Assembly (NCBI GenBank): GCA_002421605.1
Contig: DISJ01000017.1
Location: 161,955-225,954 of the forward strand
Direction: 5' to 3'
Length of the DNA: 64,000 bases
Source of the DNA: Rhodobacteraceae bacterium UBA6213
GTDB lineage: Bacteria; Pseudomonadota; Alphaproteobacteria; Rhodobacterales; Rhodobacteraceae
The position numbers were made by a program, and so were the translations under genes. Below the pieces are notes generated by a model. The model saw nothing but the letters and a program-made list of their open reading frames with translations, did no database searches and was not told the origin of the DNA. Below, one piece after another: positions 31,632-40,997 of the stretch (its first letter is position 1; the number at the start of each line of letters is the position of its first letter).

Positions 31632-31697
31632 TCAGGCCTTTCCGGGTTTCAGTGTCCAGGCGGCGGCATCACCGCCGCCTGGCAGGCCCCCTTGCGA
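31632..31697 (-). CDS. Possible 21-residue phage micropeptide
   Basis: Between the HI1506-like gene and gp36 a short frame reads MLSQGGLPGGGDAAAWTLKPG and so on to TGA at 31634-31632. It fills a 100-base gap and ends five bases before gp36. Upstream the frame is open for 12 more codons without a normal start. It may be real or part of an untranslated spacer. Confidence 0.25.
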   Translation of the reverse strand, partial: SQGGLPGGGDAAAWTLKPGKA

Positions 31698-31732
31698 GAG
31701 CATCGGGGCCGGGGGAACGAACGGCCCGGACG

Positions 31733-32086
31733 TCAGCCAGGGACGGAACTGACGTCGATCTTCAGCGCCGGATCGGCCTCGAGCGTGCGGCGGTCCGCCT
31801 CGCTCAACTCGCTTGCCGCGATCCGCACCGGCTCGGGCCCGAACTGGCGCCCGGCGCGGCGGCGGCCGCGCTTCGGGCCGGTGATCGTCAGGACGACCTC
31901 CGGCTGAACGCGCGGCGTCACCTGCGGCGCCTTCGGCGCGGTGTTCTCGCCGGAAAGGTCCGCCGATTGTGCAGCAACCTCTCCGGCACCTGCGCCGGGC
32001 TGCTCGACCGCAGCTGCGGGGATGACGGGCGCCTCTGCGCCCTCGGTATCGGGTTTCGCCGGTGTGGTTTTCCGGGCTCGTGCCAT
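31733..32086 (-). CDS. HI1506-like Mu phage protein
   Basis: 117 residues: a Lys/Pro/Ala-rich disordered first half and a C-terminal part (VVLTITGPKRGRRRAGRQFGPEPVRI) with the segment found in HI1506-related Mu proteins that follow the major head gene. The function is not known; it may be a head accessory. Confidence 0.65.
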   Translation of the reverse strand: MARARKTTPAKPDTEGAEAPVIPAAAVEQPGAGAGEVAAQSADLSGENTAPKAPQVTPRVQPEVVLTITGPKRGRRRAGRQFGPEPVRIAASELSEADRRTLEADPALKIDVSSVPG

Positions 32087-32151
32087 CGCTTTTCTCCTCT
32101 CGGCTCATCGAAGGGGGCGGGCGGCACCCGCCCCCTCTGGAAAAACCGAGA

Positions 32152-33045
32152 TCAGGCGAGCCACGGCACGACCAGCAGCTCGGCCGTGCCTTTCCACTCG
32201 TTGGTCTCGCCGCCAGCGGCGTATTCCGAGTTCAGGATCTTGCGCGCCACGCTTTCGAGCGCGGGCGGCACCACCAGCAGGTTCGGCATGATGCCGAGCG
32301 GGCGGCCGTAATCGCCCTTCATGCCGCTCAAGGCCGCACGCGCAGTTGCGTAATGCGCGGCATCGAGCGTCTGCTTCGAGCCCCAGGCAAACTGCCAGAA
32401 CCCAAAGCCCACGTTGCCGCGCGCGTCTGCCCCGAACACGAATTCCTTGTTCATGAAGACGTTCTGGTCAGTGAGCCGGTCCATCGCGACAAACTCGAAG
32501 TCGCGCCGCTTCTGCAGGATCACCGGCTTGATCGCACGGCTGACATCAAGCAGGAACCAGGGCGTTCCCGCGCCGCCATCGGTGTTGGCGACCGAGACCG
32601 GCGCGCCCTCGGCGTCGAGCACCGGGTGGTCGGTGTCGAAGAAGTACTGGCCATCGTAGCACTCGGTGGCAAAGCCTGCCTTCAGCAAATCGAACGCCAG
32701 GCTGTCCCATTTCGAGCCGGTCGACTGGCCCATTTCGGTGAACATAGGCGCGTAGATCCCGAGGTTGTCGGTTTCGATGTCGTCGCGATCGACGCCGATG
32801 GTCAGCTCCCAGGGCTTTTCCTTGATCGCGTAGTCGTGGCTTTGCAGGTTCTGCACCGCGCGCGGGCCGATCCATTCGCGAACATTGGGGATCTTGCCGA
32901 GCCAGCCGTACTTTTGCTCTTTCGTGGTCGCGGGAACGACCGTGGAAATGCGCAGGTGCTGGCTCGCAGCCTGACCAAGACCGCCCTGGAAGGAGGTCTT
33001 GAAGCCGACGCGCAGGGCGTCGAGGTTGGCGGAATTGATAATCAT
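32152..33045 (-). CDS. Major head subunit, Mu gpT-like
   Basis: 297 residues, the usual gpT size. The N-terminus IINSANLDALRVGFKTSFQGGLG and the middle KYGWLGKIPNVREWIGPR are characteristic of Mu gpT. DTDHPV and the C-terminal RAALSGMKGDYGRPLGI region also match. It forms the icosahedral shell (HK97 fold). Confidence 0.92.
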   Translation of the reverse strand: MIINSANLDALRVGFKTSFQGGLGQAASQHLRISTVVPATTKEQKYGWLGKIPNVREWIGPRAVQNLQSHDYAIKEKPWELTIGVDRDDIETDNLGIYAPMFTEMGQSTGSKWDSLAFDLLKAGFATECYDGQYFFDTDHPVLDAEGAPVSVANTDGGAGTPWFLLDVSRAIKPVILQKRRDFEFVAMDRLTDQNVFMNKEFVFGADARGNVGFGFWQFAWGSKQTLDAAHYATARAALSGMKGDYGRPLGIMPNLLVVPPALESVARKILNSEYAAGGETNEWKGTAELLVVPWLA

Positions 33046-33059
33046 CGAGGGGCTCCTGA

Positions 33060-33491
33060 TCAGGCGTTGCGGGTCATGGCTTCGTCGAAGCGGACCCAGA
33101 CACCGAGATCGTCGACCATGTCGACGAAACCGGCGGGCGAACGGGTGGCGGTGCCGTCGGTCTTCGCCACCGTCTGGTCATCGACCACGTAGCAGAGGGC
33201 ACCGATTTCGGCGGCGGTGATCTCATCCGCGGCCGCCGAGTTGGCGTAGCGGTAGACCCCCGGGCGATAACGCGCCTGGATGTCGCCAGCGGCACCCGCC
33301 GAGTTGTCGAACTGTGCCTCGGCACGGCCCGCGCCGATCGCACCGGTGGCGGTGGCGCCGGGGGTCAGGAACCCGGCGGCGTTGCGCATCAGCAGCGCAC
33401 CGGCGAAGATCTTGACAGATGCGGCCACCGCGCCTTCGCGCAGGTCTCCCATTGCCATCGGCGTGTTTCGGTCTTGGGTCAGGGCGGTCAT
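33060..33491 (-). CDS. Probable capsid decoration protein
   Basis: 143 residues between the protease/scaffold gene and gpT. Small beta-type protein (VKIFAGALLMRNAAGFLTPG; CYVVDDQTVAKTDG), resembling DUF2190/head decoration proteins of Mu-like phages. Its start overlaps the protease stop by one base. Confidence 0.65.
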   Translation of the reverse strand: MTALTQDRNTPMAMGDLREGAVAASVKIFAGALLMRNAAGFLTPGATATGAIGAGRAEAQFDNSAGAAGDIQARYRPGVYRYANSAAADEITAAEIGALCYVVDDQTVAKTDGTATRSPAGFVDMVDDLGVWVRFDEAMTRNA

Positions 33492-34564
33492 CAGAGAGCC
33501 TCCTCATGGGCGCGCTCGGCCTTGAGCGTCGCGGCGTAAGCTTTGGGATCGAGCCCCAGCACCTTCGCGGCGCTGATCTGCTCGGCATTCAGGGCCACCT
33601 CACCCGCTGGTGCGGGCGGCGTGGGCGCAATGACGCCACCACGGCCGAGGACCGGCAGCGCACCGATTTCCTTCTCGACGCGCGCGGCATCCTGCATATG
33701 CATGGCGATGTAGTGGTCGCGCAGCGGCTTCACGCCGACGTGGCCCTTCTGGATCGCGCCGTCGACGAAGGCGGTGGCCTTTTCGCGCGCCGTGGTCTCG
33801 GTGACGGCATTGAGCCGCGTGGTGACGGTGGTCAGTTCCGCCTGCAGCGCCACCACCTGCGACGCCTCGCCAGTATCGGCCTTGGCGGCCTTGCGCGCCG
33901 CTTCCAGCACCACCGCGCCGTCGCCGGTGACGCCGAACACCTGGCCGATCTCGGCCAGCTGCGACTGCAGCGCGACAGCGGGTGCCGCCGCATCCTTCGC
34001 CGCCTTGACGGCATTGACCACGGCGTCCTCGGTCGCGGCCGCATCGAGGCCGAGCGTCTCGGCCAGTCGTTCGAGCAGGGGTTTCACATCGCTCTCCTGG
34101 TTGAGCGCGGCAAGGCCGCGCAGATTGGGTCGGTTGACCAGGCTGGCGCGCAGGATCTGCGTGATCAGCCTGGAGGTGTCGTGCAGCACGACCGGGGAAA
34201 TGGCCCGATAGGCGCGGTCGGCGACCAGTGCGCGCCCCGCCTCGGTCCATTCGACGCGGCCCCAGATGCCGTCGGCACGGGCCTGCATCTCGACGATCCA
34301 GCCGCGCGCGGGCGAGGGTTGCCCCAGCGGGGCGGCAAGATCGGTGGCATGGTTTTCGTCGATCGGCAGCCGGTCGACATCTGCAAAGGATGCGGCAATC
34401 AGCGCGGCGGGGTCTGTTACATGATAGGGGCCTCGTGCATCGGCGGTGCTGATCTGCCCCCCACCGCCGGGCAACAGATGCACCCAGTCAGGCGCCACCG
34501 TTGCGGCAGCGGCGTCTTGGGCGGCCATCAGGACCGGGGTGAGGGTGAGATGCTTGGTGATCAT
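33491..34564 (-). CDS. Head maturation protease and scaffold, Mu gpI-like
   Basis: 357 residues from the ATG at 34564 (four residues after the first possible start). Residues 1 to about 170 are the protease (PIDENHATDLAAPLGQPSPARGWI, a typical gpI segment). The remainder is a helical scaffold with AVALQSQLAEIGQVFG and a C-terminal EQISAAKVLGLDPKAYAATL motif common to gpI/gpZ. The scaffold is cut away during head assembly. Confidence 0.88.
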   Translation of the reverse strand: MITKHLTLTPVLMAAQDAAAATVAPDWVHLLPGGGGQISTADARGPYHVTDPAALIAASFADVDRLPIDENHATDLAAPLGQPSPARGWIVEMQARADGIWGRVEWTEAGRALVADRAYRAISPVVLHDTSRLITQILRASLVNRPNLRGLAALNQESDVKPLLERLAETLGLDAAATEDAVVNAVKAAKDAAAPAVALQSQLAEIGQVFGVTGDGAVVLEAARKAAKADTGEASQVVALQAELTTVTTRLNAVTETTAREKATAFVDGAIQKGHVGVKPLRDHYIAMHMQDAARVEKEIGALPVLGRGGVIAPTPPAPAGEVALNAEQISAAKVLGLDPKAYAATLKAERAHEEAL

Positions 34565-34668
34565 GGCGGCGATCATCGCCGCCGTCCGGCTCGCGTTACA
34601 TCCGCAACGGTGTGCGGAGACGTGCCAGATCGAGCCTGCTCAATGCTGCACCCACGCGGCGCGGGCGG

Positions 34669-35172
34669 TCAAGCCCCGTCGCCACCGGCAGCGAGGCGCT
34701 CGATCCACTCGTTCACCGTCGCGATGATATTGCCGCGGTCGATCTCGGACAGCCCGATGAAAGGTCGCGCCGGAATCGTGCCCCAGGGGATCGGATGACC
34801 GGCGCTGTCGGCGCCGAACGCGCCCTTTGCCGCACCGAACTGCATCACCGCGGCATAGATCGCGCCCGACCCAACTTCGACGAAATCCGCGCCCGCCCGG
34901 TAATCGATCGTCGAATGCAACCTGCCGCTCGGGCCGAACAGGGGCCGAAAGTCGACCTTGTCGCCGCGGCGGGAATAGGCCTCGAGCGTGGTTTCCGCCT
35001 TCGGCGCCCAGGCGGCGCCTTCTGGCGAGACGCCCTGGTTGAACCTTTGCCCGGTCTCGAAGACCAGCTGCTCGCCGATTTCCTGCATCACCGGCGTCAG
35101 GTCTGACATCGAAGCCGCCAGCCGCGCCAGCATCCGGCTGACCTCGGCATCCTTGAGTTCAATGGTGATCAT
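34669..35172 (-). CDS. Virion morphogenesis protein, Mu gpG-like
   Basis: 167 residues. The gpG pattern is clear: MARLAASMSDLTPVMQEIGEQLV-like N-terminal helix, RFNQGVSPEGAAWAPKAETTL, and the C-terminal IPARPFIGLSEID. It is involved in tail or neck completion in Mu. Confidence 0.9.
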   Translation of the reverse strand: MITIELKDAEVSRMLARLAASMSDLTPVMQEIGEQLVFETGQRFNQGVSPEGAAWAPKAETTLEAYSRRGDKVDFRPLFGPSGRLHSTIDYRAGADFVEVGSGAIYAAVMQFGAAKGAFGADSAGHPIPWGTIPARPFIGLSEIDRGNIIATVNEWIERLAAGGDGA

Positions 35173-35296
35173 GGCTATATTTCCTCACGACAGGCGTGAC
35201 ACGGTAATATTCTCGCGGCCGTAGCACGATCCTCGGATCGGAGCGTCATGCAGGGTTTCCGGGAAACCGGGTGCGGGGCCCCGCCGCCTGTCATTT

Positions 35297-36445
35297 TCAT
35301 CCCGTGCTCAACAGCCGCCGCAGGGAGCGATCGCGGACACCTGGGTCACCGCTTAGGCGCCGGAAACTCGTTACAAACAGCCCCTGGCCAGTCTGCGTTG
35401 CTTTCACCACCAGCACATGCCCGCTGGCGGCGGGGTCCTCGAGGACGAAGATCAGGGCATGGGGCCCATCCTGGATGACGCGCGTGGCGTCGCTGACCAC
35501 CCGCTGCGCCTGCGCGTAATCGAGGATCGAAAGCTCAGCATGCCTGCGCAGCTGCTTCAGCGCGGTCTCGGCCGAGAGATCGGCCACTCGCTTTTTGGCA
35601 CCGATCGCGGCCGCCTGATCGGCACTGATGCGCACCAGCGGGAAAGCGCCCAGCGGGGCACGCAGCCATGCCCCGAATATCTCCGAGGTCAGCCAGTCCT
35701 GGATCAGGTCAATCGAAGGTTTCTCGGGCAGCGCGTCGAGTTTGCCGCGCAGCGCCAGTACCGTATCGGCCACGCTGGCACCCGGCGCATAGGCCCAACC
35801 CTTGCCGATCCCGACCGGCGCACCGGTCTTCGGGTCGATCCGGCTCCAGTTGTCAGGCAGTTCCTTTCCTGGCTTGCCGCCCACGCGTCTGGCACCATCC
35901 TGCGAACGCGCCCCGAACACCTTGCAGCCACAACCCCAGCCATTGGGTGGAAAATGCGCCGCCCAGAACGGATGGTCCGCCTCGAGCACCACCCCATCCC
36001 ACGAAAGGTGATCGAGCCGAGGATGCTCGGCACCGGAGTGCTTGTAGACCCAGAACTGAAACCCGCCCGCCACCAGTTGCGCATGCCGCCCCGCCGCGTA
36101 GGAAGTCGCCATGTTGGTGCGATAGATCACCCGCGTGCGCCAGGCCTCGCCCTTCGCCGTACCCTCGCCGGTCCAGCCGTGCCATCCGTGACGCTCGACG
36201 ATCCCGCGAAAATCCTGCCGGAAGCTCTCGAGGCTGGTGCCCTCGGCAATCGCCCGATCGACCGCCAGCCCGAGGTCGGCCAGCAGGTCGGCTTTCATCG
36301 CCCCCGCCACCATGAAGGCGCGGTCGTGTTCGGATTGCCAGAGATCGTCCCAGCGCGCGGTGGGTGCCAGCGTGCCGAGCCGCAGCCGAAAGGCCGCAAG
36401 TTGTTCGGCAAACGGGCGACGAAAACCGGTGGCGAGGTCAGGCAC
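35297..36445 (-). CDS. Minor head protein, Mu gpF-like
   Basis: 382 residues from the GTG at 36445, which lies eight bases inside the portal stop. The DUF/Phage_Mu_F segment is present: RVIYRTNMATSYAAGRHAQL (about 110-130), HPRLDHLSWDGVV, and the Cys/Gly-rich FPPNGWGCGCKVFGA (about 165-180). It binds the portal and is injected or packaged with DNA. Confidence 0.88.
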   Translation of the reverse strand: MPDLATGFRRPFAEQLAAFRLRLGTLAPTARWDDLWQSEHDRAFMVAGAMKADLLADLGLAVDRAIAEGTSLESFRQDFRGIVERHGWHGWTGEGTAKGEAWRTRVIYRTNMATSYAAGRHAQLVAGGFQFWVYKHSGAEHPRLDHLSWDGVVLEADHPFWAAHFPPNGWGCGCKVFGARSQDGARRVGGKPGKELPDNWSRIDPKTGAPVGIGKGWAYAPGASVADTVLALRGKLDALPEKPSIDLIQDWLTSEIFGAWLRAPLGAFPLVRISADQAAAIGAKKRVADLSAETALKQLRRHAELSILDYAQAQRVVSDATRVIQDGPHALIFVLEDPAASGHVLVVKATQTGQGLFVTSFRRLSGDPGVRDRSLRRLLSTG

Positions 36446-38081
36446 GGTCCTGCTCCACCGCAATCCGCCCGGCCGCCTGCGCAAGGATCATCCCCTCTGC
36501 CAGGCGATCAGCGAGGGCGGTCGCGTCGAGCGCGGGAAACCCGGCACGCAGCATCTCGGCGAATTCCTCGAGCGAGCCCGCGGCCGCCAGCATCGCCTCG
36601 ATCTTGCCGAGCATTGCCACCATCGCAGGGGCAGCCTCGTCGGCCAGTTGATCGGCCAGAACCGCCTCGGGCGAAGAAGGCTCAGAAATCGCCGCTGAGG
36701 CGCCCTCAGCGTTGAGCGCCGCCCTCATACCCGGAAGGGCGTCACCCCGTTTAATTTCGCCTGAAACCCGTTTAATCTCCCGATCCGGCCCCGCAGTCTC
36801 GGGTGCAGGCGGCTCGGGCGGAGTGTCGGGCGCCTTTTGCCCCAAAATCTCGTCGTCCTTGCCCGGTTCCGAGAGCTTCAGGCGGTCGCGCACCTCGCTT
36901 GCCCCGACCCGCATGCCGAGCGGCACCAGGATGCCAAGCGCTTTCACCAGTCCGTCGATGTCCTCGACCTCGGGTCGGGCGATCACCAGGCGCGGGTAGC
37001 GCTTCTGCGGCCCGAACTCGAGATCGATCCAGGGCCGGATCAGGTCGCGGTTGAGAATGGCCGACAATGCCTTGGCGTCTGCGCGCTCGATATCCTCCTG
37101 CACCTCGCGGTGCTCCTGCCCGACGGCGTGCCCACCGGCGATGGCGTCGGTGGTGGCGGTCTGCCCCAGCACCGCCTTCGAGATCTGCTGGTCGAGCCAG
37201 TCGGCGCGCTCGCGGTAGAGCGCCGAGCTGGCGCCGACCGTCTTCGACTCGATGAAATCGATCGCCATCGATTCCGGGATAATCGCGGCACAGTCGCCCG
37301 CGATCTGGCTGACCGCACGAAACAGCGTGTCCTTGTCGGCCTCCGAGGCGCCGGCACCATATTTTCCGACGCGCAGCGGTTGCCCGAAGGTCTGCGTGAA
37401 GATCGCCCAGTCGCGCTGCGTGTAGGCCTTGAACATCCAGCCCCAGGCGGCGACGCGGGCAAGGCCCGAGCGCAAAGCCAGCCCCGACTTCGCCTTGACC
37501 GCGGCGAAGACGAACTTGAACGGGTCGAGCGGCTTTTCCTGCCCCGAGGCGTCGAGCATCAAGGGGGTCGAGAGCGTGATGCGGTCGAAGCGGAACCAGC
37601 GCGGATCGCGCCATTCAAGCCGCGCCGGGCGCCACTGGCCTTCCGAGGTGTCCCAGATGATCTCGGTGAAGGAATAGCCCTTACCGATGCAGTCGAGGAT
37701 GTCGAAGAGTTCCTCGGTCAGCTCGTCGCGGGTCAGCCATTCGCGCACCATGTCGGCCTTGGCAACATCGGCGGCATCATCGCTCGCCGCCTCGACCGTG
37801 ATGTCGATCTGGCTGACCGAGCGCTTGCGGGTGCCAAGCACGCCCAGATAGTGCGGGTCGCGTTCCTCGACGGTTTCGGCGAGTTCCAGATAGCGCAACG
37901 GGTCGCCCTGATCGGCCTCGCGCAGGATATGCGCCAGCCGCACCGGGTTGAGCCCGTCGGCCGGATAGCCGGTGATCGGCGTGCGCACACCGCCAACCGT
38001 GGCGGCCGCAACCTCCTCCTTCAGCACCGAGCGCAAGATCGGGCGGCCCCAGCGGTCGAGCAGGGTCGGGTTGCGGGCCAT
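36438..38081 (-). CDS. Portal protein, Mu gp29-like (DUF935)
   Basis: 547 residues from the ATG at 38081, overlapping the terminase stop. DUF935 features: ILREADQGDPLRYLELAETVEERDPHYLGVLGTRKRSV, WDPRWFRFDR-like strand, and YTQRDWAIFTQTFGQPLRVGKY. The last 120 residues are a Glu/Pro/Ala-rich extension. It forms the DNA entry ring. Confidence 0.9.
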   Translation of the reverse strand: MARNPTLLDRWGRPILRSVLKEEVAAATVGGVRTPITGYPADGLNPVRLAHILREADQGDPLRYLELAETVEERDPHYLGVLGTRKRSVSQIDITVEAASDDAADVAKADMVREWLTRDELTEELFDILDCIGKGYSFTEIIWDTSEGQWRPARLEWRDPRWFRFDRITLSTPLMLDASGQEKPLDPFKFVFAAVKAKSGLALRSGLARVAAWGWMFKAYTQRDWAIFTQTFGQPLRVGKYGAGASEADKDTLFRAVSQIAGDCAAIIPESMAIDFIESKTVGASSALYRERADWLDQQISKAVLGQTATTDAIAGGHAVGQEHREVQEDIERADAKALSAILNRDLIRPWIDLEFGPQKRYPRLVIARPEVEDIDGLVKALGILVPLGMRVGASEVRDRLKLSEPGKDDEILGQKAPDTPPEPPAPETAGPDREIKRVSGEIKRGDALPGMRAALNAEGASAAISEPSSPEAVLADQLADEAAPAMVAMLGKIEAMLAAAGSLEEFAEMLRAGFPALDATALADRLAEGMILAQAAGRIAVEQDRA

Positions 38082-39748
38082 CAGAAGCCTCCTCTCAAGC
38101 GCGCGCCAAGCGGTGGGCGCCACCAGTGGTCCTCGCGCCGCGCGTCATCCGCATCGGTGCTGTCATTGTCTGTTCGGGCGGCGGGCTGAGCGGCGCGGTA
38201 GCCGTATTCGACCCAGCGCATCCGGCTCGCAAAATGCGCCAGCGCCAGCGCGATGGCATAGTCACCGTGGCGCTTCTTGCCAGTCTCGCCTTCGCGCAAC
38301 TGCGGCACCCGGGCGATGCCCCGGATCAGCTTGATCGCGCGCAGATCGGAAAGGTGCTCGGCGTCGGCGCCGATGGCGATCATGTCGTCCTCGAACGCTG
38401 CCTTCAGCGGCGGCATCTGCAGGCGGTACCATTCCTCGGTGAACTTCACCGCCATGATCGCGCCCGAGCCTTCCGGATCGGTGCGCAGGCCAAAGCGGCG
38501 GCCCATGTCTTCGGCCAGTGTCCAACCCATGCCGGTGGCGTCGAACGCGGCCCCGACCAGACGGGTGCGCACGTGTTCGAGCACCGATCCGACGATCATT
38601 TTCTGCTCGTCGCCGGGCACATTGCGCATCTCGATCGAGAGCGCCTCGCGCCGTTTAAGGCGCTGTTCAATGGCCAGTAACGACAGCGTTGAAAGGTCGG
38701 CAACGCGGCCGAAGTCAAAGCCCGCCGCGTATTGCGCGGTCAGATCGAGCGCGGCAACTGCATCCGCCAGATCCTTGATGAATGGGGCAAGCAGCACCGC
38801 CTGATCAAGCTTCGAGCGGTAGAGATAGTCGCCCGGCAGCTCGAGCCGCAGCACCGGCGCCGCGGCGGTCATCCGCGCCTCGATCAGCGGCGCGGGCAGC
38901 CAGGCGCCAGAGCTCATCGAGGGGATGCAGAACAGCTCTTCGTCGGCGCCGTCGCCGTAGAAGTCGATGATCTCTTTCCGCCATCTGGCCTCTGCCTCGG
39001 GCGACCAGTCCTTGCCGGTCACGAGGCAGATGCGCTGGTAAAGCCCGTCGCGCAGCGCGTCGTCGAAATCGATGCGCACGTGCTTGTGCGGGGCGCGGCC
39101 CGCCAGGATGTCCTGAACCGACTGGTTGAACGGATTGTCGGCACCGTTATGGGTCGAGCAGACAACCACCTGCCCGCCCCACATCAGGAACGCCAGCGCC
39201 GCCTTCAGGAGCTCGGCCAGGCTGTCGACGAAAGCCGCCTCGTCGATGATCACCACGCCCTGCTTGCCGCGCAACCCGCGCGGGGCCGAGGACAGCGCGA
39301 GGATCTCGAAGCCCGAGGCAAAGCGGATGCGGAATGCCTGGATGTGCTTGGTGTCGCTCGGGTCGGCCGGGTTCGCATCCTCGAACAAGAGCTCGTCGGC
39401 GTCCATCGCCGCCATCGAGAAGGCGCGGGCCCACATCGCGCAGGCGTCGATGAACTCGCGCGTCATCTCCTGGCTGTAGGAGATATACATCGCATCCATG
39501 CCGCCGGCCGATTTCTCGCGCCCGGCGCGCAGTACCGCATAGGCCGCCAGCCCCCAGGTCAGCCCGACGCGGCGGCTCTTTTCGACAAAGAGCACGCGGC
39601 AGGCGGTCGATTCGAGCAGGCTGACAGTGCGCGCCTGATAGGGCAGCAGCACCTTCGGCAGCCCGACCTCTGCAATCACGCCGGGCATCGCCTCGGTTGC
39701 GGCGCGGCGCTGGCGCTCCCATTCGGCGGCGGAAATCGGCGCGGTCAT
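38081..39748 (-). CDS. Terminase large subunit, Mu gp28-like
   Basis: 555 residues. ATPase: Walker A-like VEKSRRVGLTW (about 55-65), Walker B VVIIDEAAF (about 165-173), and the coupling motif VVCSTHNG. The nuclease domain has AGFDFGRVADLSTLSLLAIE (first catalytic Asp) near 320. It cuts and packages phage DNA by the headful method, carrying host DNA at the ends in Mu relatives. Confidence 0.92.
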   Translation of the reverse strand: MTAPISAAEWERQRRAATEAMPGVIAEVGLPKVLLPYQARTVSLLESTACRVLFVEKSRRVGLTWGLAAYAVLRAGREKSAGGMDAMYISYSQEMTREFIDACAMWARAFSMAAMDADELLFEDANPADPSDTKHIQAFRIRFASGFEILALSSAPRGLRGKQGVVIIDEAAFVDSLAELLKAALAFLMWGGQVVVCSTHNGADNPFNQSVQDILAGRAPHKHVRIDFDDALRDGLYQRICLVTGKDWSPEAEARWRKEIIDFYGDGADEELFCIPSMSSGAWLPAPLIEARMTAAAPVLRLELPGDYLYRSKLDQAVLLAPFIKDLADAVAALDLTAQYAAGFDFGRVADLSTLSLLAIEQRLKRREALSIEMRNVPGDEQKMIVGSVLEHVRTRLVGAAFDATGMGWTLAEDMGRRFGLRTDPEGSGAIMAVKFTEEWYRLQMPPLKAAFEDDMIAIGADAEHLSDLRAIKLIRGIARVPQLREGETGKKRHGDYAIALALAHFASRMRWVEYGYRAAQPAARTDNDSTDADDARREDHWWRPPLGARLRGGF

Positions 39749-40347
39749 CCCGCCACCCCCAGGATCTGCGCCTTGATGGCTTCGGCGGTTTCCACCGTCA
39801 GGCCTTTGGCGCGCGCCACCGTCTCGACCGCCGCGCCGATGCGGCTCTCGAATTCCTTCTCTACCTTTCGGCGCCGGTCGGTCGAAATGCTCTGCGCCTG
39901 CGCTGCCGACTTGAACGCGCTCGCGAGCAACATCGCGTCTTTCGGCTCGATCCCATCGGCACCATCGCCCAGCATGTGCAGCACCAGTGCCTTAATGGTT
40001 TCGGCAGTCATGATGGTTAGATCGTCGCTGTCCTTGGCGTCGAAACTGGCCGACAGCGCCGAGACGATCTGGCGGGTCTCGTCGAGCCGCCGCGTCAGAC
40101 GCGCCAGCCGGATCGAGTAGCGGTTGAAGCTCGAAAACGCCGGGATCGCGAACTCGAGCTCGCCCCGGTGCTCGCTCATCAGCGCTTCGCACTTGCCGAC
40201 GAACTCGGCGTAGATGTCAGTCTGCGTGCGCTCGCGCAGGCCCAGCTCGGCCGCGGCCCAGCTGATGATGCCGTCGGCCTCGGGCGGCATCAGATCGATC
40301 GCCGAAAGGCGTCCGCGGGTCACCTTGTCCGGTGCGGCTTTGCCCAT
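39745..40347 (-). CDS. DUF3486 family protein, Mu gp27-like (small terminase candidate)
   Basis: 200 residues from the ATG at 40347. The DUF3486 pattern is present: RGRLSAIDLMPPEADGIISWAAAELGLRERTQTDIYAEF, then FSSFNRYSIRLARLTRRLDET. It sits directly before the large terminase, overlapping it by 4 bases, as in Mu, where gp27 is thought to be the small terminase. Confidence 0.88.
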   Translation of the reverse strand: MGKAAPDKVTRGRLSAIDLMPPEADGIISWAAAELGLRERTQTDIYAEFVGKCEALMSEHRGELEFAIPAFSSFNRYSIRLARLTRRLDETRQIVSALSASFDAKDSDDLTIMTAETIKALVLHMLGDGADGIEPKDAMLLASAFKSAAQAQSISTDRRRKVEKEFESRIGAAVETVARAKGLTVETAEAIKAQILGVAG

Positions 40348-40348
40348 G

Positions 40349-40651
40349 TCATTCACCGCCGCGGCTGGGTCGCGAGATGCCTTCGATGGCAATGGCGCGG
40401 CGCAGATGGCGCGCGCCCTTTTCGGTGAGGGTGGCGATTACCACCGAGCCCGGCTTGGTCAGCGTCACGGCGCCCATTTCAGCGAGCCAGTCAAGCTCGC
40501 CATGCACCCACTCACGCTCGCGGTCGATGCCGCCATAGGCAAAGATCGCCGCCGTCAGCTGCCCCGAATGCAGCCGTTCATCGGTCTGTTTTGCCAGTTC
40601 CTTGAGGATGATCAGCCGGGCGTCTTCCCGGATGCGCTGCGCCATGTCCAT
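40349..40651 (-). CDS. Mu gp26-like protein (VpaChn25_0724 family)
   Basis: 100 residues from the ATG at 40651. The family segment is RIREDARLIILKELAKQTDERL near the start, followed by EREWVHGELDWLAEMGAVTL and the C-terminal AIAIEGISRPSRG. It looks like a winged-helix fold. It lies in the conserved order DUF2730, gp26, DUF3486, terminase. Confidence 0.85.
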   Translation of the reverse strand: MDMAQRIREDARLIILKELAKQTDERLHSGQLTAAIFAYGGIDREREWVHGELDWLAEMGAVTLTKPGSVVIATLTEKGARHLRRAIAIEGISRPSRGGE

Positions 40652-40652
40652 G

Positions 40653-40997
40653 TCACTTCCGCCCCTGCTCGATAAGCACTTCCTGCATGCGCTCGGCAAT
40701 CGCCGCGACCGGCTTCAGCCTTTCATCCAGCCGGTCGATGTGGCCCTCCATGCGCGCCAGAGACAATTCGAGCCGGTGCATCATGTTCTGGTCCGGCATC
40801 TGGCCGATCTTGTCGGCGATCCGCGTCACCTCGCGCCCCAGTCCTTCGACCAGGTGCTCAAGGTCGGAAATACGCCGCGCGTTCTGCTTCGAGCCCGAGT
40901 TGACCAGGTTCCAGACCGTGGTGCCAAACGATAAAAGCGTCGAGAGCCCGACCACCCAGACGATCAGCGGCGCGATGTTCAATTCCGAACCCGTCAC
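40653..40997 (-). CDS. DUF2730 family membrane protein
   Basis: 114 residues from the GTG at 40997 that overlaps the holin stop. One N-terminal transmembrane helix (APLIVWVVGLSTLLSFGTTVW), then a long coiled coil (ISDLEHLVEGLGREVTRIADKIG...RLDERLKPVAAIAERM). Mu phages keep such a protein among the lysis genes; its role resembles a spanin or holin accessory, but this is not proven. Confidence 0.8.
   Translation of the reverse strand: MTGSELNIAPLIVWVVGLSTLLSFGTTVWNLVNSGSKQNARRISDLEHLVEGLGREVTRIADKIGQMPDQNMMHRLELSLARMEGHIDRLDERLKPVAAIAERMQEVLIEQGRK

Noticed and set aside
31632..32108. A 158-codon minus-strand frame overlapping the HI1506-like gene
   Set aside because: It overlaps a better supported gene in another frame; only the last 21 codons fill a real gap and are kept as a weak entry.
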